From: a virus
DNA: 37,678 nucleotides
Strand: one strand, 5' to 3'
Virus record (IMG/VR): IMGVR_UViG_3300030099_002710
Coordinates: 1 to 37,678 of that record
Part shown: positions 1 through 9,802 of the stretch, in pieces
Position numbering within the stretch: position 1 is the first letter of the stretch
How the letters are laid out: each line of letters begins with the position of its first letter
The notes under the pieces: generated by a model
Databases searched by the model: none
What the model saw: the letters and a program-made list of their open reading frames with translations, nothing else
What the model was told of the DNA's origin: nothing
Translations under genes and position numbers: made by a program

Positions 1-1
1 T

Positions 2-3000
2 ACATCAGGCTCTATAGATGCAGCCCATTCTTTTACTGAATACATGGTAAAAAATGGAATGAACCCAAGTGATTCTGATTCAGTTGCTAGATACATGAGC
101 GATAAAAAATTAGTATCAGAAGCTGAAAAGTATGCAAGAACTAGAGGTGCAATCATAGGTTCTTTTGATGGTTTATCTTTTGGGTTTGCTACTAAATTAA
201 TGGCACCTAAAGCTATATCTAATATTTTTGCTAGACAAGCAATGAACTCATTAGTTACTCAACCTGCAATACAAGGTACTTTAGGTGGTAGTGGTGAATA
301 CTTTGCACAACTTGCTACCTTAGAAGAAGGAGAAGAAATAAGAGTTGGCGATGTAGCTATGGAAATTATAGGGGAGTTTGGTTTTGCCCCTGCTGAAGCT
401 GCATTTGGTCAAGTGGCTGCTGGTCGTCAATATTCGCAAGAAGCTCAAAATTTAAAAGCAGAAGAACAATTAAGAATAACAAAAGATTTTTATAATACTT
501 TACAAAGAGGTCAAGTAGAAGGTGCACCTCAAAATGATCTTATCAAATTAATAAATTTAGTTGAATTAAAAACTACTAATAATATTAATGCAGGTCAAAA
601 TCCAATAGAAGCTAGAGCTAATGCTGTTAACGAGGTTAATGAAAGATCAGAGTTAGTTGAGGCTTTAAATATATATTCTAACTATACTAATAAAGGACAA
701 AATCCTGAGCAGTTTCCATCAAAAATAGTTACTCCCGATGTAACAGTTCCTAATATATTCCTTACAAAACAATTAGCAGATGGCACTTTTACGATTGTTG
801 ATTATCAAGGTAATTCAATAAGCAATCCAAATACAAATGAAACATATAGTTATCCTTCATTAGAAGTGGCAGGAAAAGTAGTAGCATCTCTAAATTTGTT
901 ATCACAAACACAGTATGGTGTAGAAAAAACTAATGATTATATTGAGATGCAAAATCTTGATCCTGCTAATCCTTTTATATCTAACTTAGGTCAAGCATTT
1001 TCAAATCCATTTTATGATGGAATAAGCATACAAGAATTAGAAAGTATTGGAGTTGCACCTGATGTAATTAAAACTATTACAGATGCAACAGGTAATAAAC
1101 TGCAAGTACCAATTAATGTATTAAAAGATAATTTATCAAAGAAACAGTTTGATAAAATTATGACTACAAGAAGTGAAAGCGGTATTCTTGGAGAAACACC
1201 TTCACCAAAAAGCATTACAGAAGCTACCTTTAAAAAATTATTTAAAGATAAAAATGTAGAGTTTGATGTAAATAGCGATGCTTTTAAACAGTTAGCTTTA
1301 CAATATACTGCCGAAACAGATATTAATAAAATGAGTATTGCACAAAAAAGAGTGCTGTATTCTGTTATTAATAGACTTCCTAGCTCACCAGAGCTTATCT
1401 CGTTGCCTGATTTTTCAAACAGGTCATACTCCCTTAATGATTATAACAAAGCCTTACAAGCGATTACAGAAACAAGTAAGCCTACTCTAAAAACTATTAG
1501 AGAAGCTACTGGTTTAAATGGTGTTGCTGCAAAAAGACTAAGACAAGACTTTATCACTGCTGGTTATGTAGAAGAAAAGAATGGAAAGTTTAAATTTAAA
1601 GGTACAGGTAATAAAAAATTTACTGATGAGGGTGTATTAGTAGATGAAGAAACACTAGAGGTTAATCAAGATTTAGATAATTTAATAGAAAGTTTTAGAA
1701 AAAATTTACCACCTGAAGTTGGAATTAAATTTGAAAAATATATTAGAGATCAACAAGGTAATATTAATAGAGATGCAGAAGGTGCTTTTAATCCTGTATT
1801 TAATGAGATTATTGTAGCTATAGATAGAGCAGGTTTAGATTTTAAAAACAACCCTGAACAATCTTTAGATGATTTAGCAAGAGTATTAGGTCACGAATCA
1901 TGGCACTCTCTTAGACAAGCTGATGTATTTACAGAAGCAGAGTACAACACTTTAGTTAATTATGTGCGTAATACAAAGCCAAAAAATAATGATAAAACAT
2001 ATTATGAGTTAGCTTTAGAAGAATATGGTGGCAGACCAGAATATGATAATGATGCTGATATTGTAGAAGAAGGTATTGCCAAAGTTTATGAAGATTACAT
2101 AGACAATAAAAAAAATGTTACAGGCAGACCTGCCTCAATATTAAATAAAGTTAGTACATTTTTTGAAAGAACAGTAAATGCTTTAAATGAAAATGGATTT
2201 CAAACAGCTAATGATATTGTTGAAAGAAGTTTAAGTGGCAAACTTGCAAATAGAGAAACAGGTAAAGTTAGAACAACATTAGAGTTAGACAGAATAAGAA
2301 CTAAGTTTAATGAAATTAATGATAGTGCAATTAACTTAGGTTTTGATATTAATAGTGAAGATGATGCACCACTTTCTGCAAGACCAATAGAAGATGCCCC
2401 AAGTTTAAAATATAAATTTAGAAAAGACTTACTCACTAAACCACCAAGACTATATACAGAATATATTATGGGTATAGAAGATGGTCAGTTTAGTGATGAT
2501 ATGAGTGTATGGACAAATCTTATGTATCAAAGCTCTAATGTTTTAAATGAATATTTAGTTAAAAGAAGATTTCCAACACCAGATAAAAACGGACTAAGAG
2601 AAATGAGCCAAGTGGCTTATCAAGCAACACAAACATTATTAAGAAAAGAAGCTAAAAATAAATCTAATGGCATAAAAACATTTTATTTTGTGGGTGATAT
2701 TCCTACTGGAGATAAAGTAGCAATAGTATATGATAAAAAAAATGAAGCTATGATGGCAGCACGATTAGGAGATAGTCAATATCATTCTATATCAGGTAAT
2801 CCACATCAAATAAGAGGATTTAATTTAAATTTTAGTGATGTATTGTTTCACCCTGATTTAATTAATTTAAGAAACAATCCTACAATATCTAATCCTTATA
2901 AAAACAAAGGATTATTTGGTGTAAGTAAAGATGCTATAGTATTAAAACAATCACCTGTATTTCCTGTTAAACCAGTTTTACCACAATCTACTACCAAATA

Positions 3001-6000
3001 TAGTCTAGTCAGAACAGAGGGTAGAATTACTCCTGAAAGAGAAATTTCACTAGTAACACGACTTAAAGGAATTACTGATAATAACAAACCAATACCTATT
3101 ACTTGGCAGTCTCTTAAAGATAAATATAGTGATTTTGATAAAGAAAGACAACCATTAATAGATAGAGTAATAAGACAAGCACAAGCAGATGGTTCAGATT
3201 CAATAGCTGCTATTTTAGAAAATGATGAAAATTATTTTATGGACACACTTGGTTTAGATGGTTGGAGTATAAACACAGTGATACAATTACAAGAAGATAT
3301 TAATTCTATTACTAGAGAAACACTAAGTAATTTTCCAGAACAAATAGTAGTTTATCGTGGTGGCAATATTCAAGATGAATATGATGTTGTGCCTGTAACA
3401 TTTAATCGCACAGTAGCAGAACAATTTTCTCGTAAAGATATAGATGATGTAGTTTTTGGTGAATCTCCAGAAATAGATGCCCGTGAAGAAGTAGAAGAAG
3501 GCATATATGCAGAAGATGGTAGCATTATTGAATACATAATACCTAAAGATAAAGTTTTAGCTTATATAAATCCTATAATGACTGGTGGTTATGATTTTGA
3601 TGTAACGGGTAGTTTAGGTAAACAATATAAATTTTTTAATGAATCTGAATTATTAGTCAATAAAAAAGATTTAATTGAAGCTGGTCGCCCCATTGAAAGA
3701 TTAGGACCTAGATTTAAACAACAGCTTTATCACAGAATTAAAACAATTAAAGAAGAAGCAAAAGAAATATTAGATCAAAATAGTATGAATTTTCTTATGG
3801 GTGCTGTAGGTAATCCAGCAGGTCCTCAAATAGATATACAGGTTGCAACTGATGATGTTTATAATTTATTAATCAGACAGTTAGAAGCTAAATTAAAAAA
3901 ACTTTCTAACAAAAGATTAAATCGTAATGAACTTATAAAATTGCTTACTGATTCAGCACTACAAGAAGCAGAGTTAAGAGTATTTAATCAAGAAGAAACT
4001 GCAAAAAATGTTAATGGAGAAATTAAATCTGATTTATATTTTGATGAAGAATTAAAAGCTAGAGAAAATAAATATGTACCACAACTAATTAGAAAAGCTG
4101 AGTCTTATGCTAAAGGAATTGTTAATAAAGATCGTAAAGCAGTAATAGTTATAGGTTTACCGGCATCAGGTAAATCTCATTTTGCAGAAAAAATTGCTAA
4201 AAAAATTGGTGCAGCAATAGTAGATTCAGATGATGCAAAAAAAATATTACCAGAGTTTGGAAATGGTTTAGGTGCAAATGCTGTAGCTGTAGAATCTAGT
4301 TTTTTATCTCAACAAGTTTTAAAAGATCAATTAAATAAAGGTGATAACATAGTTATACCTAAAGTTGGTGGAACTAATAAAGTTAAATCTTTAGATAAAC
4401 TTATATATAAACTGCAAGATGATTATAATTATGATGTAGATATTGTATTAGTAGATACAGATTTTAATTCTGCTGCTACAAGAGTTTTAAATAGATTTGT
4501 CGCAACAGGAAGATACATACCTAGCAGTTATTTAATTGATGTTGAAAATACACCAAGAGATACATACAATTATTTAAAAGATGACTTTGAATATCGAGGC
4601 ACCGGTTTTGTATTTATAAATAATAATTTTGGTGTAGGAGAACAAACACTTGAAGAAGATACCACAGAATCATATCAGTACCTTGCAGAAAGAAGAAGAA
4701 TTGGAGTTGGCAATGATGAACTTAGTATTCAACAAGACCAAGAACAAAGCAGAGAAACAAAACGACTCCTTCAAAAAGCAGAAGCTGAAAAACAAAAGTC
4801 AATAGATGCAGGTGTAAGACCTGTTATTAATACAGGGGCAAACCCTGATGCTGTAGCAGCAGCAGTTAAAGCACAAGAAGATATAAAGAACACACCCTCA
4901 GCAGAGTCTGCTGATATTAATTTTATTCTTAGCGATATAGGTCAAGATAATAAAATTAAATATTCTTTTAAAAATAGTGGTAAACCATTAAAACCAGAAA
5001 CAGAAAGAATAGTTCAACGCTTAACTGTTAGAGATAACACACCTGATGATGTAACTGTAGGTCAAAGAGTATTAGAAACATTAAAAGGTTTTTGGAATCC
5101 AATGGGTTTTAGAGAACAAATACTAGATAAGTATGGAAGATTAGCAGATACAGATTATGAAGCAGGAAAAATATCTGGTGTTGGAGATGAAATGTTATCT
5201 GCATCTGTATCAGCAGCAGCAGCTTTATATCATTCAGATAGATCAGGAGATATATTTCAACAGTCTTTTTTAAGAGGTGTTCCTGTATATAACAAAGAAA
5301 AAGGTTTCACTACAGTTGTTGATGTATCACCTCAAGATGGTCAACCTATCGTAGCACCATATGAAATATTTAAAGATTCTTTTGATAATAAAAATATGCT
5401 TTGGGCTTTTCAGGCTGTATTAAGAGTAAAAAGAGAAACTAGATTTGATGCAGAAGGTCGAAAGGTAAAAATAACTGCACAAGATAAAAAAGATGCACAA
5501 CAAGCATTAAAAGATTATCCACAATTACAAACTATGATTGATCAGTATCAAAAATGGAACTCACACATTGTTAGATTCCTTATAGATACAGGAGTCTTGG
5601 ATGAAAAAACAGGTAAGATTTGGATGGAAACATCAGATTACATACCTTTTTATAGACCACTTGAAGGCATGGAAGGATTTAAAGGTCCCAAGATACTGCA
5701 AGGTTTATCTATCACACCATTTAAAAGAGCAAAAGGCAGTGAAGAATTAGATATTGTTGATCCAATTGTAGGCATAACAAATAATCTTAGAGCAGCAATA
5801 AACTTAGGTATGAAAAATATTGCAGCTAATAGAGTTATGCGTAACTTACAAATTCTTGGTGTAGCAGAACAAGTTAAGGGTAATGTTAAAGGACCAAACA
5901 TAGTTCAGATAAAAGTAAATGGTAAAACTACATCATGGAGAGTTGATGATATTGATTACTTTAATGCGTTTACCATAATGACAGGTGGAGATTTTGCAAC

Positions 6001-7660
6001 TACAGGTTATTTAATGGGTGCATTACGAGGAACAAAACAACTTGTGTCTGACTTTATTACAAGACTGCCTGACTTTTGGTTTAGACAAATACTTAGAGAT
6101 TCAGTATCAGCATGGGCTTTAAGTGGTGCAAACTATACTCCTGTTATTAGTTCTTTAAAAGAAACAGTAAGCATAGCTGTTGGTATGGCTACAGGTAATT
6201 TGCCAAAAGAATTTAAACAATTAAAAGATGCAGGAATTATTACAGGATACGATCAAGGTGTTAGACAAATAGATACAACAGAAAAGTTAATTAAAAATCT
6301 GCGTAAAAAAGAACTTAAAAAACAAAGATCAACAATTCAAAAAATATATATGTCACCTTTTGATACTCTTGGAAAAGTATGGGAAATATTGGGACAAGGT
6401 ACAGCTATTACTGATGCAGCAACAAGAGTCGCTGTTTATAAAGATGCTCTTAAAAGAACAGGCAGTGAAGCAGAAGCTATATTTCAAGCTATGGAAGTTT
6501 TAAACTTTACAAGGCGTGGTAGTCATCCAGCTTTTCAATTTCTTGCACAAACAACAATGTTTTTAAATCCAAGAATACAAGGACTTGATGTATTTTATAG
6601 GGGTACTTTTAAAGGAACTTATGGCATACAAAGAGGTTTGAATCCAGCTAAAAGATTAAAGGGTGTATTTCTTAGACTTGCAGGACTAATTTCTTTAGTA
6701 CCTTATTACTATTTATTAGTTAGAGATAGTGAAGAATATGAAGAAGCACCTGAAGAAATCAAAGATAATTACATAATTATTCCCGGAACTAAAAAACTAA
6801 CAGGAGAAACGATTGCTTTACCTAAGCCATTTGAAGTGGGGTTAGTTGCATTTACTATTCCCGAAAGACTTTTAGCTTACACTATGGATGATATAGCAGG
6901 TAAAGATGTAGCTGATAACATATTTAGAAACATAAGAACTACGCTTTCTATTACACCACCTACATTATTAGAACCAGCATTAGAAAATTTGGTTGGTTAT
7001 GATTTTTTTACACAAAGAAAAATAGTCCCGTCATACTTAGAGGGCACAGATGACTTGGCTTATCGACCAAGCACAGACACCCTTTCAAGGGTTGTGGGTG
7101 ATCAATTAAATGTTAGTCCTCTTTATATAGAAAATCTCATTCGTGGATACACAGGAACTATGGGAACATATCTTATGCAAGGCTTTGATTCCATGTTAAG
7201 AGAAGGTTTAACAGGATCAGAGAGGGCTAGTTTGCGTGTCGATCAACTTCCTGTTATTGGGGCGTTCACATTACCACCTGAGGGGCGAGGTATTGAAAAT
7301 CAATTCTATGATCTTAAAGGCATGACAGATGATCTAGTAAAATCATTTAGAAAACTAGAAGATGATATTGTAGATAGGGGTGATACATTTGCGATAGGCA
7401 TGGCTAAAGAATACCGATTTGAATATTATGAATTACTTAAAGAATTGCAGAAAGACTTGCAAGATATTTCAGATGAATTAAAAGAGATTAGAAATGCAGA
7501 GAGTTTAATAGTAAATAGTCAAACTCTCACAGGTGATCAAAAACGAGATCAGCTTGTTGAGTTGCAGGTATTAAAGAATGATCTTCTAAAATCCAAACAA
7601 GTTCCCTTAGTTAGGAAAGCTGTCTTGCAAGACATATTACCAGAAGCAGTCCAGAGATAA
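2..7660 (+). CDS. Large polyvalent protein, 5' end outside window (metallopeptidase-like, ADP-ribosyltransferase-like, zeta-like kinase)
   Basis: The reading frame is open to the first base of the window, so the ATG at 44 is probably internal and the protein exceeds 2550 residues. Counting from that ATG, a winged-helix-like stretch lies near 465-520. HESWH at 617-621, followed by an EEGIA segment that could supply a third ligand, resembles zinc metallopeptidases. An ADP-ribosyltransferase-like region spans about 1035-1175, with YRGG (R1105), a VTFNRT strand and E1163 as candidate R, STS-like and E elements. A P-loop GLPASGKS at 1371-1378 followed by VDSDDAKK resembles zeta-toxin or polynucleotide kinases. 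The remaining ~900 residues are mostly helical and resemble domains of the phage large polyvalent protein class (LPD38-like, from memory). Such proteins are thought to be carried in virions and to act early on the host; that role is inferred here. The gene is last in its strand block and would follow the tail genes at the right end if the genome is circular. Confidence 0.9.
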   Translation, partial: TSGSIDAAHSFTEYMVKNGMNPSDSDSVARYMSDKKLVSEAEKYARTRGAIIGSFDGLSFGFATKLMAPKAISNIFARQAMNSLVTQPAIQGTLGGSGEYFAQLATLEEGEEIRVGDVAMEIIGEFGFAPAEAAFGQVAAGRQYSQEAQNLKAEEQLRITKDFYNTLQRGQVEGAPQNDLIKLINLVELKTTNNINAGQNPIEARANAVNEVNERSELVEALNIYSNYTNKGQNPEQFPSKIVTPDVTVPNIFLTKQLADGTFTIVDYQGNSISNPNTNETYSYPSLEVAGKVVASLNLLSQTQYGVEKTNDYIEMQNLDPANPFISNLGQAFSNPFYDGISIQELESIGVAPDVIKTITDATGNKLQVPINVLKDNLSKKQFDKIMTTRSESGILGETPSPKSITEATFKKLFKDKNVEFDVNSDAFKQLALQYTAETDINKMSIAQKRVLYSVINRLPSSPELISLPDFSNRSYSLNDYNKALQAITETSKPTLKTIREATGLNGVAAKRLRQDFITAGYVEEKNGKFKFKGTGNKKFTDEGVLVDEETLEVNQDLDNLIESFRKNLPPEVGIKFEKYIRDQQGNINRDAEGAFNPVFNEIIVAIDRAGLDFKNNPEQSLDDLARVLGHESWHSLRQADVFTEAEYNTLVNYVRNTKPKNNDKTYYELALEEYGGRPEYDNDADIVEEGIAKVYEDYIDNKKNVTGRPASILNKVSTFFERTVNALNENGFQTANDIVERSLSGKLANRETGKVRTTLELDRIRTKFNEINDSAINLGFDINSEDDAPLSARPIEDAPSLKYKFRKDLLTKPPRLYTEYIMGIEDGQFSDDMSVWTNLMYQSSNVLNEYLVKRRFPTPDKNGLREMSQVAYQATQTLLRKEAKNKSNGIKTFYFVGDIPTGDKVAIVYDKKNEAMMAARLGDSQYHSISGNPHQIRGFNLNFSDVLFHPDLINLRNNPTISNPYKNKGLFGVSKDAIVLKQSPVFPVKPVLPQSTTKYSLVRTEGRITPEREISLVTRLKGITDNNKPIPITWQSLKDKYSDFDKERQPLIDRVIRQAQADGSDSIAAILENDENYFMDTLGLDGWSINTVIQLQEDINSITRETLSNFPEQIVVYRGGNIQDEYDVVPVTFNRTVAEQFSRKDIDDVVFGESPEIDAREEVEEGIYAEDGSIIEYIIPKDKVLAYINPIMTGGYDFDVTGSLGKQYKFFNESELLVNKKDLIEAGRPIERLGPRFKQQLYHRIKTIKEEAKEILDQNSMNFLMGAVGNPAGPQIDIQVATDDVYNLLIRQLEAKLKKLSNKRLNRNELIKLLTDSALQEAELRVFNQEETAKNVNGEIKSDLYFDEELKARENKYVPQLIRKAESYAKGIVNKDRKAVIVIGLPASGKSHFAEKIAKKIGAAIVDSDDAKKILPEFGNGLGANAVAVESSFLSQQVLKDQLNKGDNIVIPKVGGTNKVKSLDKLIYKLQDDYNYDVDIVLVDTDFNSAATRVLNRFVATGRYIPSSYLIDVENTPRDTYNYLKDDFEYRGTGFVFINNNFGVGEQTLEEDTTESYQYLAERRRIGVGNDELSIQQDQEQSRETKRLLQKAEAEKQKSIDAGVRPVINTGANPDAVAAAVKAQEDIKNTPSAESADINFILSDIGQDNKIKYSFKNSGKPLKPETERIVQRLTVRDNTPDDVTVGQRVLETLKGFWNPMGFREQILDKYGRLADTDYEAGKISGVGDEMLSASVSAAAALYHSDRSGDIFQQSFLRGVPVYNKEKGFTTVVDVSPQDGQPIVAPYEIFKDSFDNKNMLWAFQAVLRVKRETRFDAEGRKVKITAQDKKDAQQALKDYPQLQTMIDQYQKWNSHIVRFLIDTGVLDEKTGKIWMETSDYIPFYRPLEGMEGFKGPKILQGLSITPFKRAKGSEELDIVDPIVGITNNLRAAINLGMKNIAANRVMRNLQILGVAEQVKGNVKGPNIVQIKVNGKTTSWRVDDIDYFNAFTIMTGGDFATTGYLMGALRGTKQLVSDFITRLPDFWFRQILRDSVSAWALSGANYTPVISSLKETVSIAVGMATGNLPKEFKQLKDAGIITGYDQGVRQIDTTEKLIKNLRKKELKKQRSTIQKIYMSPFDTLGKVWEILGQGTAITDAATRVAVYKDALKRTGSEAEAIFQAMEVLNFTRRGSHPAFQFLAQTTMFLNPRIQGLDVFYRGTFKGTYGIQRGLNPAKRLKGVFLRLAGLISLVPYYYLLVRDSEEYEEAPEEIKDNYIIIPGTKKLTGETIALPKPFEVGLVAFTIPERLLAYTMDDIAGKDVADNIFRNIRTTLSITPPTLLEPALENLVGYDFFTQRKIVPSYLEGTDDLAYRPSTDTLSRVVGDQLNVSPLYIENLIRGYTGTMGTYLMQGFDSMLREGLTGSERASLRVDQLPVIGAFTLPPEGRGIENQFYDLKGMTDDLVKSFRKLEDDIVDRGDTFAIGMAKEYRFEYYELLKELQKDLQDISDELKEIRNAESLIVNSQTLTGDQKRDQLVELQVLKNDLLKSKQVPLVRKAVLQDILPEAVQR

Positions 7661-7666
7661 TTAAAT

Positions 7667-7680
7667 ATTAACCGGTTAAT
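7667..7680. repeat. 14-bp perfect palindrome, member of the dispersed ATTAA-N4-TTAAT family
   Basis: ATTAACCGGTTAAT lies just after the stop codon of the polyvalent gene and is followed by AGTTATATAA and then a run of nine T at 7694-7702. The palindrome plus AGTTA flank matches copies found upstream of genes at 17604, 18094, 20215 and 21593. Unlike those, it sits between convergent genes. It could alternatively be a weak terminator, but the stem is short and AT-rich. Confidence 0.6.
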
Positions 7681-7706
7681 AGTTATATAATAATTTTTTT
7701 TTGTGT

Positions 7707-7730
7707 GAGCTTGAGCTAGAGCTTGAGCTT
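7707..7730 (+). repeat. Four tandem hexamers, GAGCTW
   Basis: GAGCTT, GAGCTA, GAGCTT, GAGCTT follow one another without spacers in the 146-bp gap between convergent genes. Each unit holds the palindrome AGCT. It could be a slippage product or a small protein-binding array; nothing decides this. The same gap holds a 10-bp palindrome GGGGTACCCC (7763-7772) and a 6-bp hairpin AATCGT-GAA-ACGATT (7781-7795). Confidence 0.7.
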
Positions 7731-7806
7731 ATGCGGTTTTAATTTATTTTTAAGTTTATTCTGGGGTACCCCGAAATACGAATCGTGAAACGATTGATGT
7801 ATAAGT

Positions 7807-7989
7807 TTATTGATCTTCTTCATGGTAGAACACCATGAATGAGCCGTTAGATATTTTGATAATAGCTTGAATGTCTTGATCTTTTAGTTTCTTTTCCGCC
7901 CCTGAGAAAGTCCTAGCCCTCACAATAGAAGTTGAGATTGAATACTCATCTTCATCTGTTTCTAGTATGATGCGTTTAAGCGTTTCCAT
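7807..7989 (-). CDS. Small hypothetical protein, last gene of leftward recombination operon
   Basis: A 60-residue acidic/basic mixed protein with no membrane segment or cysteine motif. It starts METLKRI and ends FYHEEDQ. It is the last gene of the leftward operon, 57 bp after the preceding gene, and only a weak AAAGG-like ribosome site some 14 nt upstream supports the start. It is accepted because it is in strand register with the operon and has no better competitor. Function not recognised. Confidence 0.7.
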   Translation of the reverse strand: METLKRIILETDEDEYSISTSIVRARTFSGAEKKLKDQDIQAIIKISNGSFMVFYHEEDQ

Positions 7990-8046
7990 GCAGTTAAAAT
8001 AATACCTTTCTTTTTAAATTTTTCTTTTTCAATTCCCACCGGAAGA

Positions 8047-8397
8047 TTAACCACACATGACTTCTTCATGGGTATTATTTTCTTTTTGTTCTTCTTCATT
8101 GTTCCCCCTCTCATGTTTCAATGGTTTAATTACGAAGAAGTCTTTATGCTCAGGATAACTATGTATAAAGTATCTAGCGTAATAACCTATGAAATCGTTT
8201 GATATTTTAAAAGGATTACCTTTCGTTACAATATCAGTCTCCCATCTTATCCTCTGCATTATAGCCCAATGAGAATAATGTTTCCTGCCTGACCTAATAG
8301 CCTCAAAAGTAAACTTCTGAAACAACACCCACACTCTAGGGTTTTTCTTATGCCAAGCCCACCACCTCAGCTTAGTCTTATCTATTACTTCGCCCAT
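8047..8397 (-). CDS. Conserved phage hypothetical protein (tryptophan-rich WAWHKKNP type)
   Basis: A 116-residue protein beginning with a Trp-rich WWAWHKKNP segment and containing RSGRKHYSHWAIMQRIRWE. I recall this pattern from many annotated phage genomes as a protein without known function; no catalytic motif is evident. The C-terminal 25 residues are charged and look disordered. Its start overlaps the end of the preceding gene by 13 bp, which fits translational coupling and explains the lack of a strong separate ribosome site. Confidence 0.85.
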   Translation of the reverse strand: MGEVIDKTKLRWWAWHKKNPRVWVLFQKFTFEAIRSGRKHYSHWAIMQRIRWETDIVTKGNPFKISNDFIGYYARYFIHSYPEHKDFFVIKPLKHERGNNEEEQKENNTHEEVMCG

Positions 8398-8861
8398 TTT
8401 GATTTGCTATAGTCTAAGATAATCATATCTAATTGTTGTCTAGCCTCTTTGTTTTCCATGAGTTCTGATCTACTTTCAATGCCTAATTCTTTCCTTAAAC
8501 ATTCAGCACAGTTGTCGCTATTAAAATCTTCTACACCAATAATTACATCAAATGCAGGTATATTGTTTCTATCCGCAATAAATAACTGAAACTCCCTCTC
8601 CTTACAAAGCAATCCTGCTTTTGCTACATACCTTTCACCCTCAGTTTTATTTTTGGGAACAACCGGCATCTCATCATCTCCTATTTGAACCATAGCTACT
8701 TGATACCTAGAGCCTACCCAATCCCTTAACAAACTCTCAGGCACTTCGTTAGGGTGAACAGACAAAGTTAGAATGTATCCATTCTTATCTTGCCTCATAG
8801 CAATCTTAACTCCCTCAAAATTTATCGTTGCTTTTTCATACTGCTTTTCATAGTTTTGCAT
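8385..8861 (-). CDS. Conserved phage hypothetical protein, 158 aa
   Basis: The start is well supported by GGAGAAAAA just upstream of the ATG. The protein opens with a strand-rich half (FEGVKIAMRQDKNGYILTLS, then LLRDWVGSRYQVAMV) and ends with ELGIESRSELMENKEARQQL, which looks helical and compact. I recall similar small proteins in phage early operons but no assigned role. A single Cys pair (DNCAEC) near residue 118 might bind metal but has no visible partner. It overlaps its neighbours on both sides, consistent with one polycistronic message. Confidence 0.85.
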   Translation of the reverse strand: MQNYEKQYEKATINFEGVKIAMRQDKNGYILTLSVHPNEVPESLLRDWVGSRYQVAMVQIGDDEMPVVPKNKTEGERYVAKAGLLCKEREFQLFIADRNNIPAFDVIIGVEDFNSDNCAECLRKELGIESRSELMENKEARQQLDMIILDYSKSKWAK

Positions 8862-9468
8862 TTTTTCTCCTTACATTAATTGTTCTTATAATTTTATGAT
8901 TTTGATTTCTTTGTTTAATATCTTTAAAAAAATTTTTTTTCCACTTTTTAAGTTTTTTACTTAAATTATTTACAAATAAATCCATAGAACCATCATGTTT
9001 TTTTAAAAGACTTAAATAAGTTTTTTCTTCTTCTGTTGTTGGAAGATCAATATAATCTTTATGTTTGTTGTATTTAGGTGCATATCTTTTAATCAAAATC
9101 TTTTCCCAATACTTTCTCCTGTTTGTAGGCAATATTCTATAACCATCAAACACTTTGTCTTTTACATGATTACCGATTCTTTGATTGGGATTTTTACTTT
9201 CGCCTATGTAAACCATTTCTTTTTGATAAAACAAAATATAAACACAAGACAAACAAAGATTTATAACTTTACTGCCTTGATAATTTACTACAGGTCTATT
9301 GGAATGTTTAACAGCTAGTAAGTTCATATCTCTATCTTGTTGTGTTTCTCCATATTTATTTTCTGTAAGTTCATATTCATTAAAAATAGGTGATATTGAT
9401 GTAACTGCGTTACCACCTGCTGTTCCTGTGGTAACAACATTACGAGTTGCTACTATTAAATCATTCAT
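8848..9468 (-). CDS. GIY-YIG family endonuclease
   Basis: The second half carries the GIY-YIG signature in the form YILFYQKEMVYIGES, then QRIGNHV, and further on a basic stretch with a Glu (NRRKYWEKILIKRYAP) in the usual spacing for the family's catalytic Glu. GIY-YIG domains make metal-dependent cuts in DNA; phage copies act in homing, host-DNA degradation or repair. I chose the ATG at 9468, where ATGAATGA overlaps the upstream TGA; a longer frame from a GTG at 9498 is possible but runs deeper into the HNH gene. The product is 206 aa with an unassigned ~65-residue N-terminus and a very basic C-terminus. It follows an HNH gene directly, so two nuclease types sit side by side. Confidence 0.85.
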   Translation of the reverse strand: MNDLIVATRNVVTTGTAGGNAVTSISPIFNEYELTENKYGETQQDRDMNLLAVKHSNRPVVNYQGSKVINLCLSCVYILFYQKEMVYIGESKNPNQRIGNHVKDKVFDGYRILPTNRRKYWEKILIKRYAPKYNKHKDYIDLPTTEEEKTYLSLLKKHDGSMDLFVNNLSKKLKKWKKNFFKDIKQRNQNHKIIRTINVRRKNAKL

Positions 9469-9802
9469 CTTTTTGTTCAAAGTAATCTGCGTTATCACTA
9501 GTTATAGCTTGATACTTATCAGGTATTGTTTCTCCCTGCCATTCATTAAAAGTATTCTCCGCCCAAGCCAACCCATCTACACCATTCATAGCCCACCACA
9601 TTTTCTCTTTGCCGGTTCTATGACAATCCATGTGATGCTCTGCACATAGCGGAACTGCCCATTGATCTCCATTTTTTAATCCCCAACCCTTGTAATCTGC
9701 GTGTCGTAAATGATGAGCATGAACACCAACCTTGCCACATATCAAGCATGGAAACTGCCTGATATGTTTAAGGTAGCGTTCACTTCTTAATCTATTTTTC
9801 AT
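9461..9802 (-). CDS. HNH endonuclease
   Basis: The 113-aa protein has C19-x2-C22, HAHH at 28-31, and LCAEHH with H56-H57 and H61, which is the zinc-supported beta-beta-alpha metal HNH fold. HNH enzymes nick or cleave DNA; phage versions often sit near terminase or in early recombination modules. Here the position inside the recombination operon argues for a junction-processing or DNA-degradation role, not packaging. The start ATG overlaps the upstream TAA by one base (TAATG). Confidence 0.9.
   Translation of the reverse strand: MKNRLRSERYLKHIRQFPCLICGKVGVHAHHLRHADYKGWGLKNGDQWAVPLCAEHHMDCHRTGKEKMWWAMNGVDGLAWAENTFNEWQGETIPDKYQAITSDNADYFEQKDE

Noticed and set aside
1012-5901. Several minus-strand frames of 60-80 codons inside the polyvalent gene
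   Set aside because: Antisense to a clear long gene, no ribosome sites, Leu/Ser/Ile-rich composition typical of reversed coding sequence.
8084-8104. GTTC-N9-GTTC as a second LexA box
   Set aside because: Spacing is 9, not 7, and it lies within coding sequence. A similar N9 pair occurs near 15222.
9061-9649. Two plus-strand frames opposite the GIY-YIG and HNH genes
   Set aside because: Antisense to genes with intact catalytic motifs; hydrophobic composition reflects reversed codons.
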